59,399 bases of DNA from Prochloraceae cyanobacterium PL24a_bin.78 (GCA_028281945.1 JANQIW010000034.1:1-59399); one strand, 5' to 3'. Counted from the stretch's first letter, positions 10,805 to 19,488 are shown. Program-made: numbers and translations. The notes: a model not told the origin generated them from the letters alone.

Positions 10805-11242
10805 ATGATAAAAGGATTAACCCTCTCTCCCCGTTACAATTTAGATGACATCAACAATCCTTGGTTAAAAGGAATTGATCCCACAGGCAATTATTGGATT
10901 GATGTTAATAGCAGTAATAACGTAGTAAGAATTCCTGGTTTAATGGCATCATCTTTAGAAGATTGGAAAAAAGCCATGGTCAATTTCCGTAATTTAAACC
11001 CACAAGAATCCATGGAAATTGAAAGAATTAGTGGAGAGTCTCGGATTTATTGTATTAGTAATAATTGTTATGCCATTGAAGCAGAAGTTTCAGGAAACCT
11101 TGTATGGCATCTCTTCGATAGTGAAACCACAGAAAGTTTACTCATGACAAGTCATCCAGATTGGCAACCTTCCTCATCAGATTTAGAATTAGGTAGAGAA
11201 ATGATATCAAGATGGTTTCAACAACCAGCCTATTGTGCTTGA
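10805..11242 (+). CDS. Conserved-looking cytosolic protein of unknown function
   Basis: The 145-residue protein has no signal peptide or membrane segment. It has a mixed alpha/beta composition, many Trp residues (NPWLKG, YWIDVN, EDWKKAM, VWHLFD, PDWQP, RWFQQP) and one Cys pair in IYCISNNCYAI. I do not recognise a named family. Its last 13 bases overlap the 3' end of the convergent CTDH gene, which suggests a compact, selected arrangement. The reading frame uses ordinary codons for this window, so I accept it as a real gene. Confidence 0.7.
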   Translation: MIKGLTLSPRYNLDDINNPWLKGIDPTGNYWIDVNSSNNVVRIPGLMASSLEDWKKAMVNFRNLNPQESMEIERISGESRIYCISNNCYAIEAEVSGNLVWHLFDSETTESLLMTSHPDWQPSSSDLELGREMISRWFQQPAYCA

Positions 11243-11655
11243 GGGCGTATAGTTATTAACTCTTCTAAAGAGGCTTTGAGGGTAACTTCTACATAAGTAA
11301 TTTGTTTTTCTGTATTAAGAATAAAATCCCAAGTAACATTTACTGTAAAGAGGGAGTTTTTAACTTTCCCAGAAATAGAAATATAAGTATTATTGTCCTT
11401 TTCTTCACTAACTCCTTGAACAGGAAAGACTTTCATCCCCTTTGCTTCTGTTTTTAAATAAGATGCAATGGCTTCTTTTCCTTGAATTGGGGATTCAAAA
11501 GGTGGCTGTAATACCCCATCAACTGTGAATAAATCGGTAGTTGCTTGGAAATCTTGGGCATTAAAAGTTCGGAAATAATTAAGAATTGTTAAATTATCTA
11601 CCCCTTCAATTTGAATTTTGTCAGAAAAAGTAGATTTTAATTGTGCTAAAGTCAT
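11230..11655 (-). CDS. OCP C-terminal domain homologue (CTDH), NTF2-like carotenoid carrier
   Basis: This 141-residue protein corresponds to the C-terminal, NTF2-like sensor domain of the orange carotenoid protein. It has the block LNYFRTFNAQDF..LF, GVLQPPFESPIQG (about 49-61) and VNVTWDFIL, where the Trp matches the carotenoid-contacting Trp of OCP. Stand-alone CTDH proteins bind carotenoid as dimers and hand it to helical carotenoid proteins. It lies 106 bases downstream of an HCP gene in the same orientation, in the same order (NTD then CTD) as in fused OCP. A short hairpin sits between them. It overlaps the convergent gene at its 3' end by 13 bases. Confidence 0.92.
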   Translation of the reverse strand: MTLAQLKSTFSDKIQIEGVDNLTILNYFRTFNAQDFQATTDLFTVDGVLQPPFESPIQGKEAIASYLKTEAKGMKVFPVQGVSEEKDNNTYISISGKVKNSLFTVNVTWDFILNTEKQITYVEVTLKASLEELITIRPQAQ

Positions 11656-11701
11656 AAATCTAGATTAATATAATAATATTGTTTCTATTGCTAACAAAAG
11701 A

Positions 11702-11717
11702 GCAGGAGGCAACCTGC
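11702..11717 (-). promoter_or_regulatory. Short hairpin between HCP and CTDH genes
   Basis: GCAGG and CCTGC form a 5-bp GC-rich stem with a 6-nt loop, followed on the minus strand by a short T-rich stretch. It may attenuate read-through from the HCP gene into the CTDH gene or protect an mRNA end. The stem is short and the role is a guess. Confidence 0.35.
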
Positions 11718-11761
11718 CCTTATCGAGCGATTGGAAATATTAGAGATACAGAAGACCGAAA

Positions 11762-12268
11762 CTAGCTGGCAAGGGGATCCATGCCCATGTCAGCTACAAC
11801 TTTGCGAAGTACTGTGATTTGTTGATTGAAACTTAAGCTTTTAATTACTTGTAATAAACTGTTAGCTTGAGTGCTCATTTTGTAGTCAGAAGGTACGGGA
11901 ATTACTACACCTTGATCCATTAAAACTGCTAGTTGATACCAGAAAGCTAACTTAGTGTTATTGGTTAAAACGCCATAAGCGCGAGTTAAAGGAGTACTAA
12001 CCTTTCTAGCTAGATTGCGCATGAATTCTAGTTGCTCTTGTTGTGGCATTTCTTTGATTTGGTTAAGTAATCCTTCTGCGAATTGTAAGCGTGCTGCACC
12101 GGGAGCTGCTGGTGTAATAGAGGTGCCAATACCTTTGTAAATAAACCAAAGTAAACCTAATTGATCATCAACGCTTAAACGATTAAATAGTTCTATAGTG
12201 TTTGGTACTGCATCTTGAGAAGATGGGTTAACTAAAATATTTGCTGGTGTTGTTGTAGTGTAAACCAT
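11762..12268 (-). CDS. Helical carotenoid protein (OCP N-terminal domain homologue)
   Basis: The 168-residue protein is the all-helical OCP N-terminal domain alone. It shows the typical FNRLSVDDQLGLLWFIYKG, the QEQLEFMRNLARK helix, LAFWYQLA and the C-terminal repeat LNQ-type helix LSFNQQITVLRKVV. HCPs bind a keto-carotenoid and, depending on subtype, quench singlet oxygen or phycobilisome fluorescence. The linker and C-terminal sensor domain of full OCP are absent here but encoded as a separate gene 106 bases downstream. It is divergent from apcF, a phycobilisome core subunit, with about 215 bases between starts, so shared regulation is plausible. The exact HCP subtype needs a phylogeny. Confidence 0.93.
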   Translation of the reverse strand: MVYTTTTPANILVNPSSQDAVPNTIELFNRLSVDDQLGLLWFIYKGIGTSITPAAPGAARLQFAEGLLNQIKEMPQQEQLEFMRNLARKVSTPLTRAYGVLTNNTKLAFWYQLAVLMDQGVVIPVPSDYKMSTQANSLLQVIKSLSFNQQITVLRKVVADMGMDPLAS

Positions 12269-12483
12269 AATTTATTTCCTATTTTATTTACTACTAAATA
12301 AGTTATTGTTTATTTAATGGACAAGGTAAAGTTTTTTTTGCCTGTCTTATTTACATTTTGACACAAAAATTTACAATCCGCAACAAAAATTTGCAAAATT
12401 AAACATAAAGAATCCCTGTAATCCCAGTACCAATGGGGGTTTACAATAAAAAATGAATAATTTTTAGTAAGAGAAAAAGTTTA

Positions 12484-12993
12484 ATGCGAGACGCTATTAC
12501 AAATTTAATTAGAAACTACGATGTTACAGGACGTTATCTTGATCGTGATGCAATGGATAGCCTAAAGGCTTACTTCTCTTCTGGGATTGCCAGAATAACA
12601 GTGGCCCAACTAGTCAATGGTAACTCTGCATCTATTGTGCGGGCAGCTAGTGCAAAATTGTTTGAGGAAGTTCCTGAGTTAATTCGTGCTGGTGGAAATG
12701 CTTATACTACTCGTCGCTTTTCTGCTTGCTTACGAGATATGGACTACTATTTGCGATATGCAACCTACGCTTTAGTAGCTGGAGATACTAATGTTCTTGA
12801 TGAACGGGTTTTACAAGGCTTGCGAGAAACTTATAATTCTCTAGGTGTGCCTATTGGCCCTACTGTACGTGGTATCCAAATTATGAAGGAAATGGTTAAG
12901 GATATGGCGGTAGAAGGTGGTATTAATGATACTTCTTTTATTGATGAGCCTTTTGAGCATCTTTGTCGTGATTTTAGCGATCTTTCTGTTTAA
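12484..12993 (+). CDS. apcF: Allophycocyanin beta-18 type subunit ApcF
   Basis: ApcF is a minor beta-type subunit of the phycobilisome core, located in the terminal-emitter cylinders next to the core-membrane linker. The 169-residue product has the biliprotein fold, the phycocyanobilin-attachment Cys82 in RRFSACLRDMDYYLRY and Asn72 in GGNAYTTRR, the position that is gamma-methylated in beta subunits. Length 169 and the C-terminal DEPFEHLCRDFSDLSV favour ApcF over ApcB (161). It stands alone rather than in an apcABC operon, as usual for apcF, and is divergent from the carotenoid-protein pair. A strong terminator follows. Confidence 0.93.
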   Translation: MRDAITNLIRNYDVTGRYLDRDAMDSLKAYFSSGIARITVAQLVNGNSASIVRAASAKLFEEVPELIRAGGNAYTTRRFSACLRDMDYYLRYATYALVAGDTNVLDERVLQGLRETYNSLGVPIGPTVRGIQIMKEMVKDMAVEGGINDTSFIDEPFEHLCRDFSDLSV

Positions 12994-13018
12994 TTTTAGT
13001 TTATTCATCTTCAATTTT

Positions 13019-13074
13019 GGCGATCGTTTTCTCTTTTTGGCTGTTTTTTGCCTATGGGCGATCGCTTTTTTTTT
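13019..13074 (+). terminator. Rho-independent terminator after apcF
   Basis: GCGATCG at 13020-13026 pairs with CGATCGC at 13059-13065, with a 32-base loop that contains a smaller GGC/GCC hairpin, and is followed by nine T. Both arms are built from the HIP1-type core GCGATCG, so two HIP1-like sites have been recruited as a stem. Confidence 0.75.
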
Positions 13075-13109
13075 GACAAGTTATAATTAAATAATTCTAG
13101 ATCAATATT

Positions 13110-13357
13110 GAAGAGGATTTAACGAGATAACTTTTGAAGAAATTCAATAAACTATCCCAGAAATGCTTGGTATTCAAAGACAGATTCAAGAAGCCCAACT
13201 TAAAGCTTTATATCGTTTTTCCCGTAATAGTGATAGACACCTTCGTGGAGAATGGGAAGAATGGGAGTTTCTTGAGACTTCTGCTTACCCAGAGGCTACG
13301 GCAACGGTTGACAAGGAATAATTTAGTAATCTTATTACTTAATCAAGAATCGGCAGA
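13110..13357 (+). pseudogene. Possible relic of an Rpn/transposase-like C-terminus
   Basis: Across shifting frames this stretch reads ITFEEIQ-stop-TIPEMLGIQRQIQEAQ, then in another frame GSFLRLLLTQRLRQRL and LLLNQESAE. The order resembles the C-terminal end of Rpn/PD-(D/E)XK or DUF4351 proteins, where a helical EMLG segment is followed by a Leu-rich RLLTRRL block. The stop and frameshift mean that no intact gene remains. The single frame open from 13134 to 13361 starts in unrelated sequence and is not convincing as a gene. The family call is tentative. Confidence 0.35.
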
Positions 13358-13360
13358 ATA

Positions 13361-13422
13361 AATTTTGGTTAATTATCCTAGAATTGGGAGTTTTAACTCT
13401 TATCATTATTAAAGACAAATTG
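13361..13422 (-). repeat. Interspersed repeat copy 2 (inverted)
   Basis: Read on the minus strand, it gives TTGTCTTTAATAATGATA, AGAGTTAAAA, CCCAATTCTAGGATAATT and AACCAAAATT. This matches copies at 32485 and 52569 nearly base for base. It directly follows the putative Rpn-like relic. Confidence 0.8.
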
Positions 13423-13489
13423 ATATTATAAAAATCAAAGTAATTATTTTGTGATAGTATTAAAGCTTCAACTTTTAGTATATTTAAAT

Positions 13490-13542
13490 AAAAAAAATCT
13501 AACAAAGGAGCATTCTCTATATCATAGATTCCCCTTTGTTAC
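13490..13542 (-). terminator. Rho-independent terminator for the secreted-protein gene
   Basis: TAACAAAGG (13500-13508) pairs with CCTTTGTTA (13533-13541); on the minus strand the stem is followed by a run of T. It lies about 60 bases beyond the stop of the minus-strand gene at 13604-14167. Confidence 0.75.
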
Positions 13543-13603
13543 AGATCAAAGGATATAAAGTATTGCTTTTGACAATTCAGAAATTATTTCCTTTTAGGAT
13601 TAA

Positions 13604-14167
13604 TTACCGAATTTTTTCTACGCTTATTGGTAAGCAGTTTTCACCATCATCGCAATTAAAGGAAACTAAATCGCCATTTGGCTGCTTTCTTAATACTAAA
13701 TTATCAGCATAGTAATTAGGATGTGGTCTTTGAGTATTTGGATGTCTTGGATTGTATCCTGCTAGTACCAAACCAAATGAGCAAGAATGAATTTTAACAT
13801 CTTGGGTTACTCTATCAGGCTTATTAGTATTAGAATTATAGAAATTAGTTAGCATAATTCCTGAATTTCCGTTCATATTCAGGGTGCTTTGATAAAATAC
13901 TCCTTGATAAGTCCATTCTATATTGTATTGTCCAGACATATATTCGCTGTGGTGAGGAGCGAAACAATCATCCTTGCCTTGATCTTGAGCTAATTGATAG
14001 CTATTTCTAGAATGGGATGATTCTTCAACTTGTGGTAAAGAGTTATAAGAACGGTAGTTGGATTTTTCTGCTTTAGCAAGAGATAAAAATCCGGCTAAAA
14101 CTGTTAAAAAAATTAAAGGGTAACCCCAAGGAGCGATTTTCCCTCCAAGTTGCTTATCTGATTTCAT
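13604..14167 (-). CDS. Exported protein of unknown function
   Basis: The 187-residue protein has an N-terminal hydrophobic segment (about 13-31, WGYPLIFLTVLAGFLSLAKA) after a basic start. This is consistent with a signal peptide cleaved near AKA-EK. The mature part is polar, with four Cys (DDCFAP, HSCSFG, FNCDDGENC) that may pair as disulfides, and beta-type repeats such as YNIEWTYQGVFYQSTLNMNG and GDLVSFNCDDG. The second half looks like a small beta-barrel. I do not recognise a family. The gene has its own terminator and is transcribed away from the 14396 gene. Confidence 0.7.
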   Translation of the reverse strand: MKSDKQLGGKIAPWGYPLIFLTVLAGFLSLAKAEKSNYRSYNSLPQVEESSHSRNSYQLAQDQGKDDCFAPHHSEYMSGQYNIEWTYQGVFYQSTLNMNGNSGIMLTNFYNSNTNKPDRVTQDVKIHSCSFGLVLAGYNPRHPNTQRPHPNYYADNLVLRKQPNGDLVSFNCDDGENCLPISVEKIR

Positions 14168-14395
14168 TTATTTTCCCTCTGCATCGTTAAGTTTTGTGAA
14201 AATTTAAGCTTCTTATTTTCTATTCTAGGTCAAAAAAGTTTCGATCGCCACTCTTACACTTCTTATTTAAGATTAGATTAATAGTGTAAAATTAGATTTC
14301 TCTAGTCCTTAATTTATTATTCTTGACATAAAGCAGAATTTAATTTAACTTTTGTTAAAAAACTTAATAATTAATAATTTGAGCACAAAATCGAA

Positions 14396-14803
14396 ATGAA
14401 ACCAAAATTCAAAGATAGGCAAGCTTGGGAACTAGCTCAAGTTTTGATGCAGCCTACTTTTATTAGAGTAATTGATAACCTTGGTAAAGAATTAGAAAAT
14501 TCTAATTGGAAAAGTAATTATGAAGAATATCAAAGTCCTTATCCAGGCTATCAATTATGTTTGACCAAAGGGGAATCTTCTATTAAAATAGATATTTGGA
14601 GTATTTGTTTCCAAGTATGTTTTCTCAATTATCATCCTAACTTCAACAATAATGATTTTGAAGACACTGAAACTACACAAGAAGTATCCATCGATACTAA
14701 TCTCCTTGACTCTACAGGTGATATTGATTGGCAAAGCTTGGATATTAAAACCAAAGAGGTAATCAAACAAATATTGACTAATTTGCTTAGTGAGGAAAAA
14801 TGA
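14396..14803 (+). CDS. Small unknown protein coupled to the YgfZ-like gene
   Basis: The 135-residue acidic, soluble protein begins MKPKFKDRQAWELAQVLMQP and carries a central aromatic beta region (YPGYQLCLTKGES, IDIWSICFQVCFLNYHP). No known family is recognised. Its stop codon overlaps the next start as ATGA at 14800-14803, which strongly suggests translational coupling with the folate-binding YgfZ-like protein. A role near that protein is possible but not shown. The frame is fully open and in the local codon style. Confidence 0.72.
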   Translation: MKPKFKDRQAWELAQVLMQPTFIRVIDNLGKELENSNWKSNYEEYQSPYPGYQLCLTKGESSIKIDIWSICFQVCFLNYHPNFNNNDFEDTETTQEVSIDTNLLDSTGDIDWQSLDIKTKEVIKQILTNLLSEEK

Positions 14804-15858
14804 TTCAAGAATTACAGGAAATTCAGTCAGCCGCAGGTGCTATTTTTCAGGAGAATTCATCTCTCTCTATTCCTATGAGTTTTGGCAATGATGCCATGGC
14901 TTTAAAAGCCGCAAGAGAAACAGTGGCAATTTATGATCGAACTCATTGGGGATTACTAAAAGTTAGTGGAGATGATCGCTTACGCTTCCTCCATAATCAA
15001 ACTACAAACGATTTTAATGGGCTTAAACCAGGTGTTGGTTGTGATACTGTTTTTGTCACTTCTACGGCTAGAACAATTGATTTAGTAACAGCTTATGTAA
15101 TGGAAGATAGTATTTATCTTCTAGTTTCTCCTAACCTTTCATCTCAACTTTTGCAATGGATGGATCGCTATCTTTTTCCTATGGACAAGGTTAAATTAGA
15201 AGATGTATCTTCACAATATTCAGTATTTAGTCTGATAGGTTCTCAAAGTAAGGCATTATTAGCACAATTTACCACAGAAGATATCCTCAATCAACCGGAA
15301 TATAATCATACTGAAATCGAAATAAATGAAACTAAATTTAGAATTGCTGTAGGAAATGGGTTAACTATTCCTGGCTATACTTTACTTGTTCCACAGGAGA
15401 ATGCTGGTTTAATTTGGGATAAATTAAGTAAAGCAGGGGCTACTCCCATGGGAGAATCCATTTGGGAGAAACTACGAATCCTAGAAGGAAGACCCAAATG
15501 TGAGCAAGAATTAACAGATGATTATAATCCTTTAGAAGCAGGACTCTGGAAAACCATTTCTTTTGAGAAAGGTTGCTATATTGGACAAGAAACAATTGCT
15601 CGTCTAAATACTTATAAAGGAGTTAAACAAAGACTTTTGGGAATTAAACTCACTGGAGTAGCAGAAAAAGGGACAAGTATAACATTAGATGATAAGAAAA
15701 TAGGAATCCTCACTAGCTATACTGAAACAGATTCCGGGCATTTTGGTTTAGCCTATGTCAAAACAAAATCAGGTGGTGTAGGTTTAAAAGTACAAGTGGG
15801 AGAGGTAGAAGGGGAATTAGTGGAAGTACCATTTTTGATTCATGAATATTATGAGTAA
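14800..15858 (+). CDS. ygfZ: YgfZ/GcvT-type tetrahydrofolate-binding Fe-S assembly protein
   Basis: The 352-residue protein has the GcvT/YgfZ fold: an N-terminal AIYDRTHWGLLKVSGDDRLRFLHNQTTND (aminomethyltransferase-like) block and the diagnostic YgfZ signature KGCYIGQET at about 260-268. YgfZ proteins bind folate and help assembly or repair of certain Fe-S clusters; they lack the H-protein-dependent activity of GcvT. The signature Cys is present. The start overlaps the stop of the preceding gene by four bases. Length fits cyanobacterial members. Full GcvT is less likely because of the KGCYxGQE motif. Confidence 0.9.
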   Translation: MIQELQEIQSAAGAIFQENSSLSIPMSFGNDAMALKAARETVAIYDRTHWGLLKVSGDDRLRFLHNQTTNDFNGLKPGVGCDTVFVTSTARTIDLVTAYVMEDSIYLLVSPNLSSQLLQWMDRYLFPMDKVKLEDVSSQYSVFSLIGSQSKALLAQFTTEDILNQPEYNHTEIEINETKFRIAVGNGLTIPGYTLLVPQENAGLIWDKLSKAGATPMGESIWEKLRILEGRPKCEQELTDDYNPLEAGLWKTISFEKGCYIGQETIARLNTYKGVKQRLLGIKLTGVAEKGTSITLDDKKIGILTSYTETDSGHFGLAYVKTKSGGVGLKVQVGEVEGELVEVPFLIHEYYE

Positions 15859-16021
15859 AGTATCTCAATATTTTGAAGAAAAAACATGATCCCAAAATAA
15901 TTATTAAAAAATCAAGATTCTTGTAATTTATTGATTTATTAAACAATAAGACTTATAGATCTATAATTCTCAATCCAGTTTCTCAAACTATCTCAATTAA
16001 CTTTAATTAAATAGAAAAAAT

Positions 16022-17200
16022 ATGGAACAAATTTGGAATTCAATTAAAACAAATATATTAGACTCGGAAATTTTAAGAGCAATTAGGAGTAACATTTTTG
16101 AATCCGATATTGCTATTGCTAATATTCCCCTTGGCAAAATTGTTGTAGTAGGAATAATCTTAACTCTAGCTTTAGCATTAAGAGGACTATTATTTAATAT
16201 TTTTATTAAATGGCTCAAACCTATAACTGAGAAAACAGAAACAACTTTAGATGATGAACTTTTAGAAATAGTTAAAAAGCCCACTGGCTGGTTAATTTTT
16301 ATCAGTGGAGTTTGGATTTCAAGATTTGTCATTGGAGAAAATATTACCCCTGAATTAAACGAACTCCTAATAGAAACTATTTCTTTAATATCTATTGTTT
16401 TAATTGGAATTATCATTTATCGGGCGGCTCCATTATTAGGAGAATGGCTTGAAACCTTAACTCTTCATACAGAAACTGAATTAGATGATATTGTTGTACA
16501 ATATTTGCCAATCTTTTTTCGGATTATAGTTATTTTTGTAATAGTTATTAAGGGTGCAGAAATATTTTTAGGAGCTTCAGCAGGGGCAATTATTGGTCTT
16601 TTAGGTGGTGCTGGTGTAGCTTTAGGTTTATTATTTAAGGATTTAATTTACGATTGGCTTTGTACTATAATTATTTATCTGGATAATCTTTATCGTCCAG
16701 GGGATAGTCTTTTGATCAAGGGTGAAGAAGGAAAACTTGACGTATTACAAATTGGTTTGAGAAGTACTAAATTACATATTTCAAGTATGAGATGTATCAA
16801 AAGAATTCCTAATTCTAAAATGATTGGGGGTAATATTATCAATACTACCCAAAGTGCAACTGATGAAGAAATACTTGCAATTAATTTAAAACTAAAGATA
16901 GATCATATTTCTGCGAGTCAAGTAGTTAGAATCGTTACAAGTTTGAGAGAATTACCTCAGAAAATTGATTTATTAAGAGAGAAAAATTCTGTTCATTTCA
17001 CTGGAATCGAAGGAAATACTAGGGTTATTTCTTTGCGTTATTATACTAAGTCTCTCAAAACTTTTAAAGAAGCTCTCCATGAAGTGAATTTAGCTATTTT
17101 GGAAATTCTCGCACAAGAAAAAATTGAACATCTTAGTGTTGCTCTTCGGGGTGATTCTATTCAGTTAAATCAAATCATACCAGAAGTTGAGGTCAATTAG
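16022..17200 (+). CDS. MscS-family mechanosensitive channel
   Basis: The 392-residue membrane protein has several predicted helices: about 39-60 (VVVGIILTLALALRGLL), 94-107, 120-137 (ISIVLIGIIIYRA) and 165-185. These lead to the Gly/Ala-rich pore helix GASAGAIIGLLGGAGVALGLLFKDL (about 190-215), the hallmark of MscS. The beta domain follows (YRPGDSLLI, then LDVLQIGLRSTKL) and an alpha/beta C-terminal domain. MscS channels release solutes on hypoosmotic shock. It is monocistronic, with a hairpin after the stop, and converges on the metallo-hydrolase gene. Confidence 0.9.
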   Translation: MEQIWNSIKTNILDSEILRAIRSNIFESDIAIANIPLGKIVVVGIILTLALALRGLLFNIFIKWLKPITEKTETTLDDELLEIVKKPTGWLIFISGVWISRFVIGENITPELNELLIETISLISIVLIGIIIYRAAPLLGEWLETLTLHTETELDDIVVQYLPIFFRIIVIFVIVIKGAEIFLGASAGAIIGLLGGAGVALGLLFKDLIYDWLCTIIIYLDNLYRPGDSLLIKGEEGKLDVLQIGLRSTKLHISSMRCIKRIPNSKMIGGNIINTTQSATDEEILAINLKLKIDHISASQVVRIVTSLRELPQKIDLLREKNSVHFTGIEGNTRVISLRYYTKSLKTFKEALHEVNLAILEILAQEKIEHLSVALRGDSIQLNQIIPEVEVN

Positions 17201-17245
17201 TTTAATTTTTCCTTATTTTGTATTAATTTAAGATCAAAATCAAGC

Positions 17246-17289
17246 AACTCAGTACTTTATTTATAGTTATTTATTTTCCGTACTGAGTT
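17246..17289. terminator. Inverted repeat between convergent genes, likely terminator
   Basis: AACTCAGTAC and GTACTGAGTT form a perfect 10-bp stem with a 24-base AT-rich loop. It sits midway between the MscS gene and the convergent metallo-hydrolase gene, where a bidirectional terminator is expected. There is no long T run, so efficiency is uncertain. Confidence 0.55.
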
Positions 17290-17312
17290 ATATTAAATGA
17301 TTTAAATCTGGA

Positions 17313-18077
17313 TTAATTGATTAATTCTAATTCAAAAGGAGTGAATGGTTTTGGTTCAAGAACCTTGGTTGAAAGATGCCTTTCCCCTAACATCTCTCGA
17401 AACTTCTCTACAGTTCCCGATTCTCGAATAAAATTCATCAGTAAACCATCAAATACTACATCACCACCGGCAGCAGTTGGAATGATTACTTGAGGTTTTA
17501 ACCATTCACAAGCTTGTAAAGCATTCTTTTGTCCTTGAATTACAGGACCTAAAGGTGGTAAATTTAAGTCAATTATGGGAGTTAATGCCACACTTATAGG
17601 AGCATATTCTTGGATAGAGGCATGGTGGAATCCGTGGGGGGCGTAATAAATACTCTGGTTTGTATTTAAATCTTTGAGGATATAGTCATTTTCTATTAAA
17701 AAAGGCCCGATGGGATCCCCTGGTATTGCTTTGATTTCTATCTGATTGTCAAGATTAAAGCTTTCTCCATGTTGTAATGTTTTAATGGATGTATAACCAA
17801 ATTTTTCTACCACTTTCGTTGCATTTGGTGAGGCTACTACTGGAATATCACGAGGTAATTTTTCAAGGGTTGGAGGATGAGCATGATCTTCTAATCCTTG
17901 TGAAAGTAGGATTAAATCGATATTTTCTGGAATTGAGGGTGTATTGTTTTTCTTGCCTCTAAACAACCAAGGAAGATTGCTAAATACTAATTCTCCTACT
18001 AACCATGGATCTAGTAATATTCTTTTACTGCCGATTTCAATTAACCAAGAGTTACTATCAAACCACGTTAAACGCAT
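17313..18077 (-). CDS. MBL-fold metallo-hydrolase-like protein with altered metal motif
   Basis: The 254-residue protein begins MRLTWFDSNSWLIEIGSKRILLDPWL, the usual first strands of metallo-beta-lactamase-fold hydrolases of the UPF0173/RNase Z-like type. The metal motif that is normally HxHxDH reads SQGLEDHAHPP (about 59-69), so the first two histidines are missing. ASPNATKV, KAIPGDPIGP and YYAPHGFHH mark later strands. Either metal binding differs or the protein is a non-hydrolytic member. Related proteins occur in cyanobacteria and plant plastids with no firm function. It is transcribed alone. Confidence 0.82.
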   Translation of the reverse strand: MRLTWFDSNSWLIEIGSKRILLDPWLVGELVFSNLPWLFRGKKNNTPSIPENIDLILLSQGLEDHAHPPTLEKLPRDIPVVASPNATKVVEKFGYTSIKTLQHGESFNLDNQIEIKAIPGDPIGPFLIENDYILKDLNTNQSIYYAPHGFHHASIQEYAPISVALTPIIDLNLPPLGPVIQGQKNALQACEWLKPQVIIPTAAGGDVVFDGLLMNFIRESGTVEKFREMLGERHLSTKVLEPKPFTPFELELIN

Positions 18078-18270
18078 AATTTTATTTTTTTAAGTTTTTT
18101 TGTTACAATTCTTAATATTTATTATATCATTATCTTTTTGTAAATTTATAGCACTCTATTTATCATTTTTACACTAAGCCAAAAATCTATGTTAAAACTT
18201 TCATGGATTGTATTAGAAAATACTTAAAACATAGGTTGGTAAAGTTTATTTCTATTTTTGATTTTTATTT

Positions 18271-19488
18271 ATGATTTTTGCTATTAATCTGGGTTTAGAT
18301 ACAAGTTACAGAGAAAATGATCGTGAAGTAAAATTTCTGTTATTTTGTTTGAAAAATTCTCATAATTTAACAGATTTAAAGATAAAAAAAGAGATGGAAA
18401 ATTTACTTTCTCAAGATATTAATTGGCTAAGACTAAGGGAAATAGCTATTGGGCATCGAGTAATGCCTTTATTATTCCAAATATTATCTTCAAATCTTGA
18501 TAAAAATACCCCTCAACTTATTAGTAATGAGATTTTTTCTTCTTTTAGTAAGGATTTTCAAGCTAATACTTTTCGTAATTTGTTTTTGATGAAAGAGTTA
18601 TTGAAACTGTTGGATTTTCTCAAGACTTATGACATTAAAGCTATTCCTTTTAAAGGGCCTATTTTAGCTCATTTAGCTTATAATAATTTGGCTTTAAGGC
18701 AATTCAATGATTTAGATATTTTAGTTAGCTATAGTAACTTAATCGAGACGGCAAATTTAATTGAAAACTTAGGATATCAGTTGGTAAAAAAGTTAGATTG
18801 GCAGTGGATTTTTTGGCATGAAAAAGGGAAATTTAATTTAGATATTCACTGGGAAGTTAGCCCAAAAGAGTTTGGTTTTAATGTTAATTATGAATCTTTT
18901 TGGCAACGTCTTCAATTGTTTTCTATTTCTGGAAGTGAGGTTTTGAGTTTTTCTATAGAGGATTTATTGATTATTTTGTGTTTGCAAGGTGCTAAAGATG
19001 GTTGGGAGGAGGTGGTTAGAATTTACGATATTGCAGGTTTAATTGATTTTCATCCTCAAATTAATTGGGAATTGGTTGTCAAACTTGCTGAAGAGTTAAA
19101 TAGTGAAATTGCCTTATTGGTTGGGTTAAATTTGGCTCATAATTTTGTTAATTCTCTTTCTCTTCCTTCTTTTTTATTAATGAAAATTGAAGATGAATCT
19201 AGAATCCAGTCTATTTCTAATCGGGTGGTAAAACAGTTTTTTCGAGATAATATTGGAGATAATAATAATCTGATTAAAAATTTGGAAAAATATCTAATTC
19301 GTCTTAGTCTTAAAGATAGTTTTCAAGATACTTTACGAGATTTTTTTTATTTGGTTATTACTCCAAAAGAAAAAGATAAAACTGATTTAGCTTTACCGAG
19401 AATTCTTTATCCCTTTTATTATTTTTTACGTCCTTTTCGATTATTATTGCTTTATAAGTTTGCTTGGTTAAAGTCTTTTTTTAAATAA
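18271..19488 (+). CDS. Nucleotidyltransferase-family protein (NTP_transf_5 type)
   Basis: The 405-residue protein resembles the family called uncharacterised nucleotidyltransferase. It has a helical N-terminus, then KAIPFKGPILAHLAY and ALRQFNDLDILVS (about 130-155) with the G-x-D-x-D type acidic pair of the nucleotidyltransferase fold, followed by FNLDIHWEV. Such genes often lie in peptide-natural-product clusters or polysaccharide regions. The substrate is unknown. Here the only neighbour in the same direction is a 91-residue coiled-coil protein. No precursor peptide, radical SAM or protease gene is visible nearby, so a natural-product role is not supported. Confidence 0.8.
   Translation: MIFAINLGLDTSYRENDREVKFLLFCLKNSHNLTDLKIKKEMENLLSQDINWLRLREIAIGHRVMPLLFQILSSNLDKNTPQLISNEIFSSFSKDFQANTFRNLFLMKELLKLLDFLKTYDIKAIPFKGPILAHLAYNNLALRQFNDLDILVSYSNLIETANLIENLGYQLVKKLDWQWIFWHEKGKFNLDIHWEVSPKEFGFNVNYESFWQRLQLFSISGSEVLSFSIEDLLIILCLQGAKDGWEEVVRIYDIAGLIDFHPQINWELVVKLAEELNSEIALLVGLNLAHNFVNSLSLPSFLLMKIEDESRIQSISNRVVKQFFRDNIGDNNNLIKNLEKYLIRLSLKDSFQDTLRDFFYLVITPKEKDKTDLALPRILYPFYYFLRPFRLLLLYKFAWLKSFFK

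Noticed and set aside
13134-13361. 75-codon open frame after apcF
   Set aside because: Its start lies in unrelated sequence and similarity is spread over two frames, so a relic is more likely.
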